A DNA stretch of 64,000 nt, taken from CBDCGV01 sp965216955 (GTDB lineage Bacteria; Bacteroidota; Bacteroidia; Chitinophagales; JADIYW01). The translations under genes and the position numbers were made by a program. Numbering within the stretch: position 1 is the stretch's first letter; each line of letters starts with the position of its first letter. Location of the stretch: the NCBI GenBank assembly GCA_965216955.1, contig CBDCGV010000009.1:124001-188000 (forward strand), in the 5' to 3' direction. This document shows, one piece after another, positions 53,297-61,609 of this stretch. The notes under the pieces were generated by a model. The model was given only the letters and a program-made list of their open reading frames with translations. It did no database searches and was not told the origin of the DNA.

Positions 53297-54049
53297 ATGA
53301 CTCTAAACCGGTATTTTTTAGAAATAAGCTTTAATGGTAAGGCCTTTTTTGGTTGGCAAAAACAGCCTAATCATGATTCTATTCAAAAAACCATTGAAGA
53401 CGCGTTGCAAAAATTACTTCAAGAGGATATTGTGTTATATGGTTGCGGAAGAACGGACACCGGAGTACATGCAAACCAATTTTTCGCACATTTTGAGATA
53501 AAAAAACCTATCCACTTTGATCTAAAAACCAAATTGAACCAAATGCTCAATGACTCCATTTCTGTACAAAATTTTTTCAAAGTAAAAAATGATATACATG
53601 CCCGATTTACAGCACTAAATCGTACTTATAGATACTTTTTAAACTATGATAAAAATCCCTTCTTCAAAGACGTTAGCTTTTTTGTAAAAAGTTATAGACC
53701 AGATATAGAACTAATGAATAACGCTGCTCGTTTATTAATTGGAAAACATGATTTTTCCACTTTTGAAAAAAAGGGAAGCGACAACAAAAATTCAATCTGC
53801 GATATAACACATGCCGTATGGTATGAAAGAAAAGATATTGAAGGATTAATTTTTGAAATTACGGCGAATAGGTTTTTGAGAAATATGGTACGAAGAATTA
53901 CTGGGGCTTTATTAATGATAGGATTAGAGCGACTCACTATTGAAGATTTCCACGATAAGTTTTTAAACAAGAAAAATTTGGAAGTTAATATCGCAGTTCC
54001 TGCTCACGGGTTGTTTCTTTGGAAGATACAATACCCCTTTTTACAATAA
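53297..54049 (+). CDS. truA: tRNA pseudouridine(38-40) synthase
   Basis: 250 residues. Converts uridines 38-40 of the anticodon stem. Catalytic Asp54 is in GCGRTDTGVHA, the family signature; FLRNMVRRITGAL near 195 is also conserved. Its stop TAA overlaps the ATG of the following ABC transporter gene by one base. A possible -7-like TAGCTTCG (53281-53288) lies only nine bases before the ATG. Confidence 0.94.
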   Translation: MTLNRYFLEISFNGKAFFGWQKQPNHDSIQKTIEDALQKLLQEDIVLYGCGRTDTGVHANQFFAHFEIKKPIHFDLKTKLNQMLNDSISVQNFFKVKNDIHARFTALNRTYRYFLNYDKNPFFKDVSFFVKSYRPDIELMNNAARLLIGKHDFSTFEKKGSDNKNSICDITHAVWYERKDIEGLIFEITANRFLRNMVRRITGALLMIGLERLTIEDFHDKFLNKKNLEVNIAVPAHGLFLWKIQYPFLQ

Positions 54050-55839
54050 TGAACAAACAAGAAGAGAATAAAAGAAATGACTTCACAACTTTTAAAAGAT
54101 TAATGCAACAAGCATTACCTTTTAAAAAATTGTTTATTAGTGCATTGCTTGCTGGCGTATTACTTGCTATAGTTGCACCCATAAGGCCCTTTTTGATTCA
54201 AAAAATAATCGATGATTATATTATCCATTATAATAAGATAGGCCTGAGGAATTTATCCTTATTGTTAATTGTAATCCTATTTACAGAGTCTCTACTTAGA
54301 TACCTGTTTAATTTTGCCACTGCATGGCTAGGCCAATCGGTAATAAAAGATATTAGAGTAAAAGTTTTTAAGCATATTCAAAGTCTAAAACCACAGTTCT
54401 TTGATAAAACACCAATTGGAACCGCAACAACTAGGACCATTAGTGATGTTGAAGCTATTAATAATACTTTTTCTCAAGGAATAATAGCCATTATTACTGA
54501 CGTTTTAACACTAATTTTTGTAATTGTTTTTATGTTAGTTATAAATTGGAAAATTGCATTAATTAGTCTGTCAACATTTCCTTTATTAATTATAGCTACA
54601 TACATCTTTAAAGAAAAAGTTAGAGCTGCTTTTCACATTGTCAGAGAAAAAGTATCTCAAATGAATGCTTTTTTACAAGAAAGAATAACGGGAATGCGCA
54701 TTATCCAACTATTCAATGTAGAAAAAAAAGAATACCAAAAGTTTGAAAAGATAAACAAAGCACATAGAAATGCCAATCTTCGATCTGTTTGGTATTATTC
54801 AATTTTTTTCCCGGTCGTAGAAATCATTTTAGCACTTGCAATTGGACTAATGGTCTGGTTTGGAGCTAATGAAGTATTAAACGAAAAGGCAACGCTTGGA
54901 ATTTTTACTTCTTTCTTGCTCTATCTAAACATGGCTTTTAGGCCTTTAAGAATGCTGGCTGATAAATTTAACACCCTTCAAATGGGTATTGTAGCGTCGG
55001 AAAGGGTATTTAAAATCTTAGATCTAGATGAAATGATTTCTAATAATGGTACTATAAAAAATATTGAAATCGATGGAGATCTACGATTTCAGCATGTTTG
55101 GTTTGCCTACAATGAAGAAAATTATGTATTAAAAGATATTTCCTTTGAAATAAATAAAGGAGAGACTATTGCATTTGTTGGAGCTACAGGATCAGGAAAA
55201 ACTTCTATCATTAATCTTCTAAATAGATTTTACAACATAAACAAAGGAGAAATATTTTTGGACAATAAGCATATTGAAGATTACGATCTTACATTTTTAC
55301 GTTCAAGAATAAGTGTTGTTTTGCAAGATGTATTTCTATTCTCAGGATCAATTGCTGAAAATATTAGTATCAATAACAACTCCATTTCCGAAGAAAAGAT
55401 TATCGAGGCTGCCAAAATAATAGGCGCAGACTTATTTATTGAATCGCTTCCCGGATCATACGATTATAATGTTATGGAAAGAGGAGCAACATTATCCGTT
55501 GGTCAAAGGCAACTAATTTCTTTTATAAGGGCGTTGGTATATGATCCCGATATATTAATACTGGATGAAGCAACATCTTCTGTTGATACAGAATCCGAAC
55601 AATTAATACAACATGCCATTGATAAATTAATCAATGGCAGAACAGCAATTATCATTGCACATCGTTTATCAACAATAAAAAAAGCGGACAAGATTATCGT
55701 CTTAGACAAAGGGGAGATCAAAGAAATTGGAAATCATCAGTCTTTACTAAAAATTCAGGGTGGGTATTATAGAACGTTATACGAAATGCAGTTCAAAGAA
55801 GAAAAAAATGCGCTTGATGATAAATTAAGTGATAATTAA
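54049..55839 (+). CDS. ABC exporter, fused membrane and ATPase domains (MsbA-like)
   Basis: 596 residues from ATG 54049, which overlaps the truA stop; an upstream TTG is rejected. Six transmembrane helices (about 25-320) precede the nucleotide-binding domain. The latter has Walker A GATGSGKTS, Q-loop VLQDVFLFSG, signature LSVGQRQLISF (first Ser, then Gly-Gln), Walker B ILILDEATSS and switch His in IIAHRLSTI. A half-transporter of the ABCB type, likely exporting lipids or drugs as a homodimer or with a partner. It converges with rnc, with only two bases between the stops. Confidence 0.9.
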   Translation: MNKQEENKRNDFTTFKRLMQQALPFKKLFISALLAGVLLAIVAPIRPFLIQKIIDDYIIHYNKIGLRNLSLLLIVILFTESLLRYLFNFATAWLGQSVIKDIRVKVFKHIQSLKPQFFDKTPIGTATTRTISDVEAINNTFSQGIIAIITDVLTLIFVIVFMLVINWKIALISLSTFPLLIIATYIFKEKVRAAFHIVREKVSQMNAFLQERITGMRIIQLFNVEKKEYQKFEKINKAHRNANLRSVWYYSIFFPVVEIILALAIGLMVWFGANEVLNEKATLGIFTSFLLYLNMAFRPLRMLADKFNTLQMGIVASERVFKILDLDEMISNNGTIKNIEIDGDLRFQHVWFAYNEENYVLKDISFEINKGETIAFVGATGSGKTSIINLLNRFYNINKGEIFLDNKHIEDYDLTFLRSRISVVLQDVFLFSGSIAENISINNNSISEEKIIEAAKIIGADLFIESLPGSYDYNVMERGATLSVGQRQLISFIRALVYDPDILILDEATSSVDTESEQLIQHAIDKLINGRTAIIIAHRLSTIKKADKIIVLDKGEIKEIGNHQSLLKIQGGYYRTLYEMQFKEEKNALDDKLSDN

Positions 55840-55841
55840 AA

Positions 55842-56573
55842 CTACAGAATTTCTAGTTTTTCTAATGCCTTCTTCGAAGCTTCTTGCTCAGCCTTCTTTT
55901 TATTCTTAGCACATCCTTCAGTTACTAAATTTCCATCTAAATAAAATCCCATAGTAAAATAAACCTCATGTCCTTCAGAATCAATAGAGTGTAATTTAAA
56001 ACCAAAATTTCTTCTATGTCTTTGTGCCCATATAATAACATAGCTTTTGTAATCTATAATGGTTTCTTCCAATTCATTATAGTCCATATATGGGCCTAAA
56101 ATCCTCTCTTTAAGATAATTTCTTGTAAAGGCATAACCTTTGTCTAAATAAATTGCTCCTACTAATGCTTCAAAAGCATTTCCAATATAATTATTGGTCG
56201 ATTCAAAGCTCTTATCAGATATCTTGTGCAACAAAAACCTATGAATCTCCAATTTATCACCCAAGTTATTTAAGCTCTTTCTATTAACCACTTTAGATCT
56301 TAATTTACTGAGCTGCCCTTCGTCTTTTTCTGGAAATTTATGGAATAATTCTTCTGCTACTATCAAACCTAAAACAGCATCTCCAACAAATTCCAATCGT
56401 TCATTATCATTGCTATCATCAGTATAGGAACCATGGGTTATGGCCAATTTGTATAGTGCCGGATTTTCCGTTTCTATACCCAAGTGATCAAATAAAGCCT
56501 TTATGTCATCATTACTGACTTCTTTAGGCTTATCTCTATTCCATAGATTTTTTAATAGGTCAAGCACGGTCAT
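55842..56573 (-). CDS. rnc: Ribonuclease III
   Basis: 243 residues. Cleaves double-stranded RNA in rRNA and mRNA processing. RNase III signature NERLEFVGDAVLGLIV carries the catalytic Glu and Asp, with further metal-binding residues in FEALVGAIYLDKG. The C-terminal double-strand RNA-binding domain (about 170-243) ends AEQEASKKALEKL. Its start overlaps the end of fabF by 4 bases, in the order acpP-fabF-rnc. Confidence 0.95.
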   Translation of the reverse strand: MTVLDLLKNLWNRDKPKEVSNDDIKALFDHLGIETENPALYKLAITHGSYTDDSNDNERLEFVGDAVLGLIVAEELFHKFPEKDEGQLSKLRSKVVNRKSLNNLGDKLEIHRFLLHKISDKSFESTNNYIGNAFEALVGAIYLDKGYAFTRNYLKERILGPYMDYNELEETIIDYKSYVIIWAQRHRRNFGFKLHSIDSEGHEVYFTMGFYLDGNLVTEGCAKNKKKAEQEASKKALEKLEIL

Positions 56574-57823
56574 TCATATTTCTTGAAAGCCACAGATGCA
56601 TTATGGCCTCCAAATCCAAAGGTATTACTTATTGCTATTTTTACCTCTTTTTTTTGCGCTTTATTAAAAGTTAAATTGAATTTTGAAGAAATATTAGGGT
56701 CACTTGTAAAGTGATTTATAGTTGGTGGAACAACACTCTTGTTCATTGCAATAATGCATGCAATCCCCTCAATAATTCCAGCGGCTCCTAACAAATGTCC
56801 AGTCATTGACTTAGTAGAACTAATATTTAAGTGATATGCGTGTTCACCAAATAATCGCTCAATGGCCCTTAACTCACTTACATCTCCCAATGGTGTAGAA
56901 GTTCCATGCACATTAATATAATCAACCTCTTGGGGTTCTATACTAGCATCTTTTAATGTCTGTTGCATAACAGCATAAGCTCCATCCCCTTCTGGATGAG
57001 GTGCCGTAATATGATGTGCGTCCGCTGACATTCCAACACCTATTATTTCTCCATATATTTTGGCTCCTCTTTGTTTTGCGTGCGCTTCCGTTTCTAAAAT
57101 CATCGCTCCTCCCCCTTCTCCCATTACAAAACCATCTCTTTCTAAATCAAAAGGTCGAGAAGCTGTTGTAGGGTTTTCATTTCGAGTTGATAAGGCCTTC
57201 ATTGCATTGAAGCCTCCAATAGACCCTTCCACTATGGCTGCTTCTGATCCCCCAACAACTATTGCATCTGCCCTCCCCAATAATAAATGGGTATAAGCAT
57301 CTATTAAACCATGAGTAGATGACGCACATGCTGAAACCACTGCATAATTTAAACCTTTAAATCCATGCTTGATACTAATATGCCCCGCAGCAATATCTAT
57401 AATCATCTTAGGAATAAAAAAAGGAGAAAATCTAGGAATTTCAGGGTGATTCGCATAATTAATTATGTTTTCCTGAAAAGCTGTAATTCCCCCAATACCA
57501 GAACACCAGATCACTCCTACTCTATTTGAATCTAATGCTTCAAAATCCTTTATACCTGAATCTGTAATGGCTTCATTTGACGCGGCAATAGCATATTGAG
57601 AAAAAAGATCGAGTCGCTTTACCTCCTTTTTTTCAATATAATTTAAAGGATCAAAACCTTTAACCTCACAAGCAAATTTTGTTTTGTAATTAGTTGTATC
57701 AAACCTTGTAATTGACCCTGCTCCACTTACGCCGTTTATAAGCGCAGTAGCATAATCAGCTATATTATTGCCAATAGGAGTAACGGCTCCCATTCCGGTT
57801 ACCACCACCTTATTCAGTTCCAT
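56570..57823 (-). CDS. fabF: 3-oxoacyl-ACP synthase II
   Basis: 417 residues. Elongating condensing enzyme of fatty-acid synthesis. Catalytic Cys166 in VVSACASSTHG; the two histidines are in INVHGTSTPLGD and STKSMTGHLLGAAG. Length typical. It lies between acpP (24 bases upstream) and rnc (4-base overlap), an arrangement conserved in many bacteria. Confidence 0.96.
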   Translation of the reverse strand: MELNKVVVTGMGAVTPIGNNIADYATALINGVSGAGSITRFDTTNYKTKFACEVKGFDPLNYIEKKEVKRLDLFSQYAIAASNEAITDSGIKDFEALDSNRVGVIWCSGIGGITAFQENIINYANHPEIPRFSPFFIPKMIIDIAAGHISIKHGFKGLNYAVVSACASSTHGLIDAYTHLLLGRADAIVVGGSEAAIVEGSIGGFNAMKALSTRNENPTTASRPFDLERDGFVMGEGGGAMILETEAHAKQRGAKIYGEIIGVGMSADAHHITAPHPEGDGAYAVMQQTLKDASIEPQEVDYINVHGTSTPLGDVSELRAIERLFGEHAYHLNISSTKSMTGHLLGAAGIIEGIACIIAMNKSVVPPTINHFTSDPNISSKFNLTFNKAQKKEVKIAISNTFGFGGHNASVAFKKYE

Positions 57824-57847
57824 AAGCTTGGTTTAATTGGAGAACTA

Positions 57848-58084
57848 CTAACTAATATTGGCTTCCAAGTAGGAAAGTGCCTCTCCTACAGTAGTAATTT
57901 TCTCTGCCTCCTCATCAGGAATAGAGATATTAAATTCTTTTTCAAATTCCATTATAAGCTCCACAGTATCTAAGGAATCAGCTCCAAGGTCATTAGTAAA
58001 ACTTGCTTCATTAGTTACCTCACCCTCTTCAACGCTCAGTTTTTCAACTATAATCGCTTTTACTTTATCAGCTAAATCAGACAT
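57848..58084 (-). CDS. acpP: Acyl carrier protein
   Basis: 78 residues from the ATG at 58084 (MSDLADKVKAIIVEKL); the longer upstream extension is rejected because the family starts here. Phosphopantetheine attachment Ser37 is in LGADSLDTVEL. Strongly acidic, as expected. It carries growing acyl chains for FabF, whose gene follows by 24 bases. Confidence 0.97.
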   Translation of the reverse strand: MSDLADKVKAIIVEKLSVEEGEVTNEASFTNDLGADSLDTVELIMEFEKEFNISIPDEEAEKITTVGEALSYLEANIS

Positions 58085-58185
58085 ATCTAACTTTTTATTA
58101 ATAATTTGGTGCAAAGTTAATTTTTTTAACCACTTAAAGAGAAAAATAATTCATATTTTGCCTCCATCGACTATTTTAAAAAGCT

Positions 58186-58608
58186 TTGGGGAAAAAGAAA
58201 TTAGAAGTAAAATCACACTATAATTTCCTTATTTGGGGACTTGTTTCTCCTTTCGAAGGTCATAGAATTGCTTGGAATTTAAATCAATGTTTTGAATTTA
58301 ATCTTGTGAGAGAAGCGGATATTCAAATTGAAAATAAGCCTCTTAAAGCAGATGATTTCTATGCCTATTATTTATATGAAGACCAACTAAATATTTTTAA
58401 AGTAGAACTAATTAAAAATATAACAAATACTTCCAGATTAGTACCAGAGCTTAAAAATATAGACTACCTGCTCCTAGTAAAAGGAGAATTAGATTTTTTT
58501 GAACCTGAAGCGTTTAGACAATTGTTAAATAGAATAAGTGTTATTCAAAGTGCTATTGAAATTCCAATTAATAAATTAAAATCAAGGGCTATGCTCATTA
58601 CTCAATAA
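58186..58608 (+). CDS. IPExxxVDY family protein
   Basis: 140 residues from TTG 58186; an in-frame stop lies just upstream, so no other start exists. The family motif appears as VPELKNIDYLL (about 92-102). Characteristic N-terminal NFLIWGLVSPFEGHRIAWNLN and acidic PLKADDFYAYYLYED follow the usual pattern. Function unknown, conserved in Flavobacteriia next to pyk, as here (one base between the genes). Confidence 0.85.
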   Translation: MGKKKLEVKSHYNFLIWGLVSPFEGHRIAWNLNQCFEFNLVREADIQIENKPLKADDFYAYYLYEDQLNIFKVELIKNITNTSRLVPELKNIDYLLLVKGELDFFEPEAFRQLLNRISVIQSAIEIPINKLKSRAMLITQ

Positions 58609-58609
58609 G

Positions 58610-60043
58610 ATGAAAAAGAAAATTTTTAGAAAAACCAAAATAGTTGCTACAATTGGTCCTGCAACCAATAAATATGAAACTTTAATTAAACTATACGAAA
58701 AGGGAGCCAATGTATTTAGATTAAACTTCTCTCATGGTACTCATGAAGATCATGAGCAAGTAATAAAGCTTACTCAAAAACTCAATAAAGAAATGAATGC
58801 CAACATAGGCATAATGGCAGATTTACAGGGACCTAAATTAAGAATAGGTAAAATCCAAGACAATAAAATTGAGCTCAAAAAAAATGATGTTGTAACCTTT
58901 ACTACCAAATCTTGTATAGGGACTAAAGCACGTATTGCCGTAGCTTATAGAAGACTACCTCAAGATGTCAAAAAAGGGGAAATTATATTAATTGATGATG
59001 GGAAAATCGAACTAAAAATTCTATCCACCAATAAGAAAGATGAAATAAAAGCAAAAGTTATCTATGGAGGTATTTTAAGCTCTAATAAAGGTTTTAATCT
59101 CCCTGAAACACAAATATCTGCTTCAAGTCTTACTAAAAAAGATAGACTAGATCTTAATTTTATCCTAACGCAACCTATTGATTGGATTGCACTTTCATTT
59201 GTTAGAGATGTCAAAATTGTGAATCTTTTAAGAAAAAAAATTAGAGAAAGTGGCTCTACCGCAAGAATTATAAGCAAAATAGAAAAACCTCAGGCTATAA
59301 AAAATATTGATGCTATAATAGATCATTCAGATGCAATAATGGTCGCAAGAGGCGATTTAGGAGTAGAAATTCCGTTTGAAAATATTCCAATTATACAAAA
59401 GGAAATAGTAAAAAAATGCGTAGAGCATGCAAAACCAGTTATTATCGCAACTCAGGTTATGGAGAGCATGATCGATTCTCCTAGACCATCAAGAGCTGAA
59501 ATCACCGATTGTGCCAATGCTGTCTTAGACGGGGCAGATGCCATTATGCTTAGTGGAGAAACTTCCATAGGCAAATATCCCATTGAAGTAATAAAAACCA
59601 TAGATAAAATAGTTAGAAGAACAGAAGAAGAGACAGATGTTTATTATAGAAATAAACGACCACAAAAAAATTCTCCAACCTTTTTATCGGATGCTATTTG
59701 TTTTAACGCATGTAAAATTGCGGAAGATGTTAATGCCTCTGTTATAAATGGCATGACTTATTCAGGATATACAGCAAGAATGATTGCTAGTTTTAGACCC
59801 GAAGCAGATATTCATATTTTTACTAGCAATCCCAAAATCATTAACACATTAAGTCTCTTTTGGGGCGTTCAAGTTCATTTCTACGACAAATTTGTAAGCA
59901 CAGACGAAACAATATTAGATGTAATAAACATCTTAAAGTCGAAGAAAAAGATCAAAAATGGAGAAGTAATGATTAACACAGGGAGTATGCCAATAAAAGA
60001 TCGAGGGCGAACTAATATGATAAAAATCAGCCATATAAGATAA
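58610..60043 (+). CDS. pyk: Pyruvate kinase
   Basis: 477 residues. Makes ATP and pyruvate from phosphoenolpyruvate. N-terminal KTKIVATIGPATN and FRLNFSHGTHEDH, active-site Lys in ISKIEKPQAI, then IMVARGDLGVEIPFE and the MLSGETSIGKYP motif; a C-terminal regulatory domain follows (about 345-477). It starts one base after the IPExxxVDY gene. Confidence 0.95.
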   Translation: MKKKIFRKTKIVATIGPATNKYETLIKLYEKGANVFRLNFSHGTHEDHEQVIKLTQKLNKEMNANIGIMADLQGPKLRIGKIQDNKIELKKNDVVTFTTKSCIGTKARIAVAYRRLPQDVKKGEIILIDDGKIELKILSTNKKDEIKAKVIYGGILSSNKGFNLPETQISASSLTKKDRLDLNFILTQPIDWIALSFVRDVKIVNLLRKKIRESGSTARIISKIEKPQAIKNIDAIIDHSDAIMVARGDLGVEIPFENIPIIQKEIVKKCVEHAKPVIIATQVMESMIDSPRPSRAEITDCANAVLDGADAIMLSGETSIGKYPIEVIKTIDKIVRRTEEETDVYYRNKRPQKNSPTFLSDAICFNACKIAEDVNASVINGMTYSGYTARMIASFRPEADIHIFTSNPKIINTLSLFWGVQVHFYDKFVSTDETILDVINILKSKKKIKNGEVMINTGSMPIKDRGRTNMIKISHIR

Positions 60044-60099
60044 AATTTACCATGTAACAAAATACGGTTTTTGGATACAAAAATGCCGGTTCGTTTAGG

Positions 60100-60107
60100 T
60101 ATATTTG
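60100..60107 (+). promoter_or_regulatory. -7 promoter element of M42 peptidase gene
   Basis: Perfect TATATTTG, 36 bases before the ATG at 60144. A TTTG at 60070-60073 is the nearest -33 candidate, but its 26-base spacer is longer than usual. Confidence 0.45.
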
Positions 60108-60143
60108 TATTAGTGTGAGACCAATTTTCTAAAGAGACGAATC

Positions 60144-61193
60144 ATGAAAGTAAATGTAGATTTGCTGAAGCAAATATGTGAAACCCCTGGAATACCTGGC
60201 TTTGAACAGCAGATTCGATCTTTGGTGATTAATGAAATTACTCCCTACGTTGACAAAATCAAAATAGACAATCTTGGTAATGTATATGCCATTAAAAAAG
60301 GCAAATCAAAGAAAAAGAAAGTCATGATTGCCGCCCATATGGATGAAATTGGCTTCATTATCAATTACATAGATGATGATGGATTTCTAAGATTTCAGCC
60401 ATTAGGGGGGTTTGATCCTAAAACACTTACTGCTCAGCGGGTTATTATTCATGGCAAAAAAGATATTGTTGGTGTGATGGGTAGTAAGCCTATTCATATT
60501 ATGTCTCCAGAAGAAAGAAGTAAACCAGTAAAACTAGAAGATTTTTATATTGACACTGGTTTACCTGCTGAAGAAATAAAAAGGTTAATTCCAATCGGAA
60601 GTCCGGTGTCCAGAGAACGTGAATTAATTGAAATGGGAGAATGCATTAATTGTAAATCTCTCGATAATAGAATTTCTGTTTATATACTTATAGAAGCCCT
60701 TAAAAAACTTAAAAATCCTGCTTATACGGTTTATGGGGTTTTTTCTGTTCAGGAAGAAATTGGAATACGGGGTGCTAATGTTGCTTCTCACAGTATTAAT
60801 CCAGATTTTGGCTTTGGATTAGATACAACTATTGCGTATGATTTACCAGGTGCAAAACCAGAAGAGGTTGTAACCCGATTGGGGAAAGGTACCGGTATTA
60901 AAATTTTAGATGGATCGGTCGTATGTGATTATAGAATGGTAAGATACATGCGTGAAATTGCAGATAAGAAAGGAATTAAATGGCAACATGAATTGTTACC
61001 AAAAGGTGGAACTGATACCGCTGGCATTCAACGAATGAGCAAAGGTGGAGCGATATCTGGAGCGATATCCGTACCAACGCGACATATACATCAAGTAATC
61101 GAAATGGTACATAAATCTGATGTTTCTAATTCTATAAAATTATTAGTTTCTTGTCTTAAGAACTTAGATAAGTACGATTGGAATTTTGTTTAA
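60144..61193 (+). CDS. M42 family metallo-aminopeptidase
   Basis: 349 residues. A di-zinc aminopeptidase/glucanase-family enzyme. Metal ligands and active-site residues are in AAHMDEIGF, CKSLDNRISVYI (bridging Asp), VQEEIGIRGA (catalytic Glu) and FGLDTTIAYD. PTRHIHQVIEMVH near the end supplies the last His. It probably trims peptides in the cytoplasm. It precedes a pterin dehydratase gene by 9 bases. Confidence 0.92.
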   Translation: MKVNVDLLKQICETPGIPGFEQQIRSLVINEITPYVDKIKIDNLGNVYAIKKGKSKKKKVMIAAHMDEIGFIINYIDDDGFLRFQPLGGFDPKTLTAQRVIIHGKKDIVGVMGSKPIHIMSPEERSKPVKLEDFYIDTGLPAEEIKRLIPIGSPVSRERELIEMGECINCKSLDNRISVYILIEALKKLKNPAYTVYGVFSVQEEIGIRGANVASHSINPDFGFGLDTTIAYDLPGAKPEEVVTRLGKGTGIKILDGSVVCDYRMVRYMREIADKKGIKWQHELLPKGGTDTAGIQRMSKGGAISGAISVPTRHIHQVIEMVHKSDVSNSIKLLVSCLKNLDKYDWNFV

Positions 61194-61202
61194 ATTTATT
61201 CC

Positions 61203-61442
61203 ATGAAGCCATGGAAAGAAAGGAATAACAAGCTTTGTAAAAAATTTGTATTCTCTAATTTTAAAGAAGCCATGTCTTTTATTATAAAAGTTGGTCGCTT
61301 AGCAGAACAACATAATCATCACCCTGAAATATATAATATTTATAACCGTGTTGAAATCTCTTTATCAACGCACGACAAGGGGAATATCGTGACTAAAAGA
61401 GATTATCTATTGGCAAAAGCTATTGACTCTATCCAACTATAA
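61203..61442 (+). CDS. Pterin-4a-carbinolamine dehydratase family protein
   Basis: 79 residues, the short form found in Bacteroidota. The active-site motif EQHNHHPEIYNIYNRVEISLSTHDKG with its His-His-Pro is clear. It dehydrates 4a-hydroxytetrahydrobiopterin, recycling the cofactor of aromatic amino-acid hydroxylases. None of those is in the window. It begins nine bases after the M42 peptidase gene. Confidence 0.88.
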   Translation: MKPWKERNNKLCKKFVFSNFKEAMSFIIKVGRLAEQHNHHPEIYNIYNRVEISLSTHDKGNIVTKRDYLLAKAIDSIQL

Positions 61443-61585
61443 TGACATTTCGTATCATTGTTTGAAAGTTTTGAAACAATATCACTATAGGAATGATGAT
61501 AGAATTAAAAATAACAATGAAATACTTATTTCACACAATTGCATACTTAGAATAGATTTTCTTCTAATACATATTTTGGATTAAA

Positions 61586-61599
61586 TTAGCAATTGCTAA
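61586..61599. promoter_or_regulatory. 14-base perfect palindrome upstream of ligA
   Basis: TTAGCAATTGCTAA, self-complementary over all 14 bases, lies 11 bases before the ligA ATG. It may be a protein-binding site or chance. An inverted repeat ATTGTTT/AAACAAT lies further upstream (61457-61480). Confidence 0.3.
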
Positions 61600-61609
61600 G
61601 AAGGGCTTC

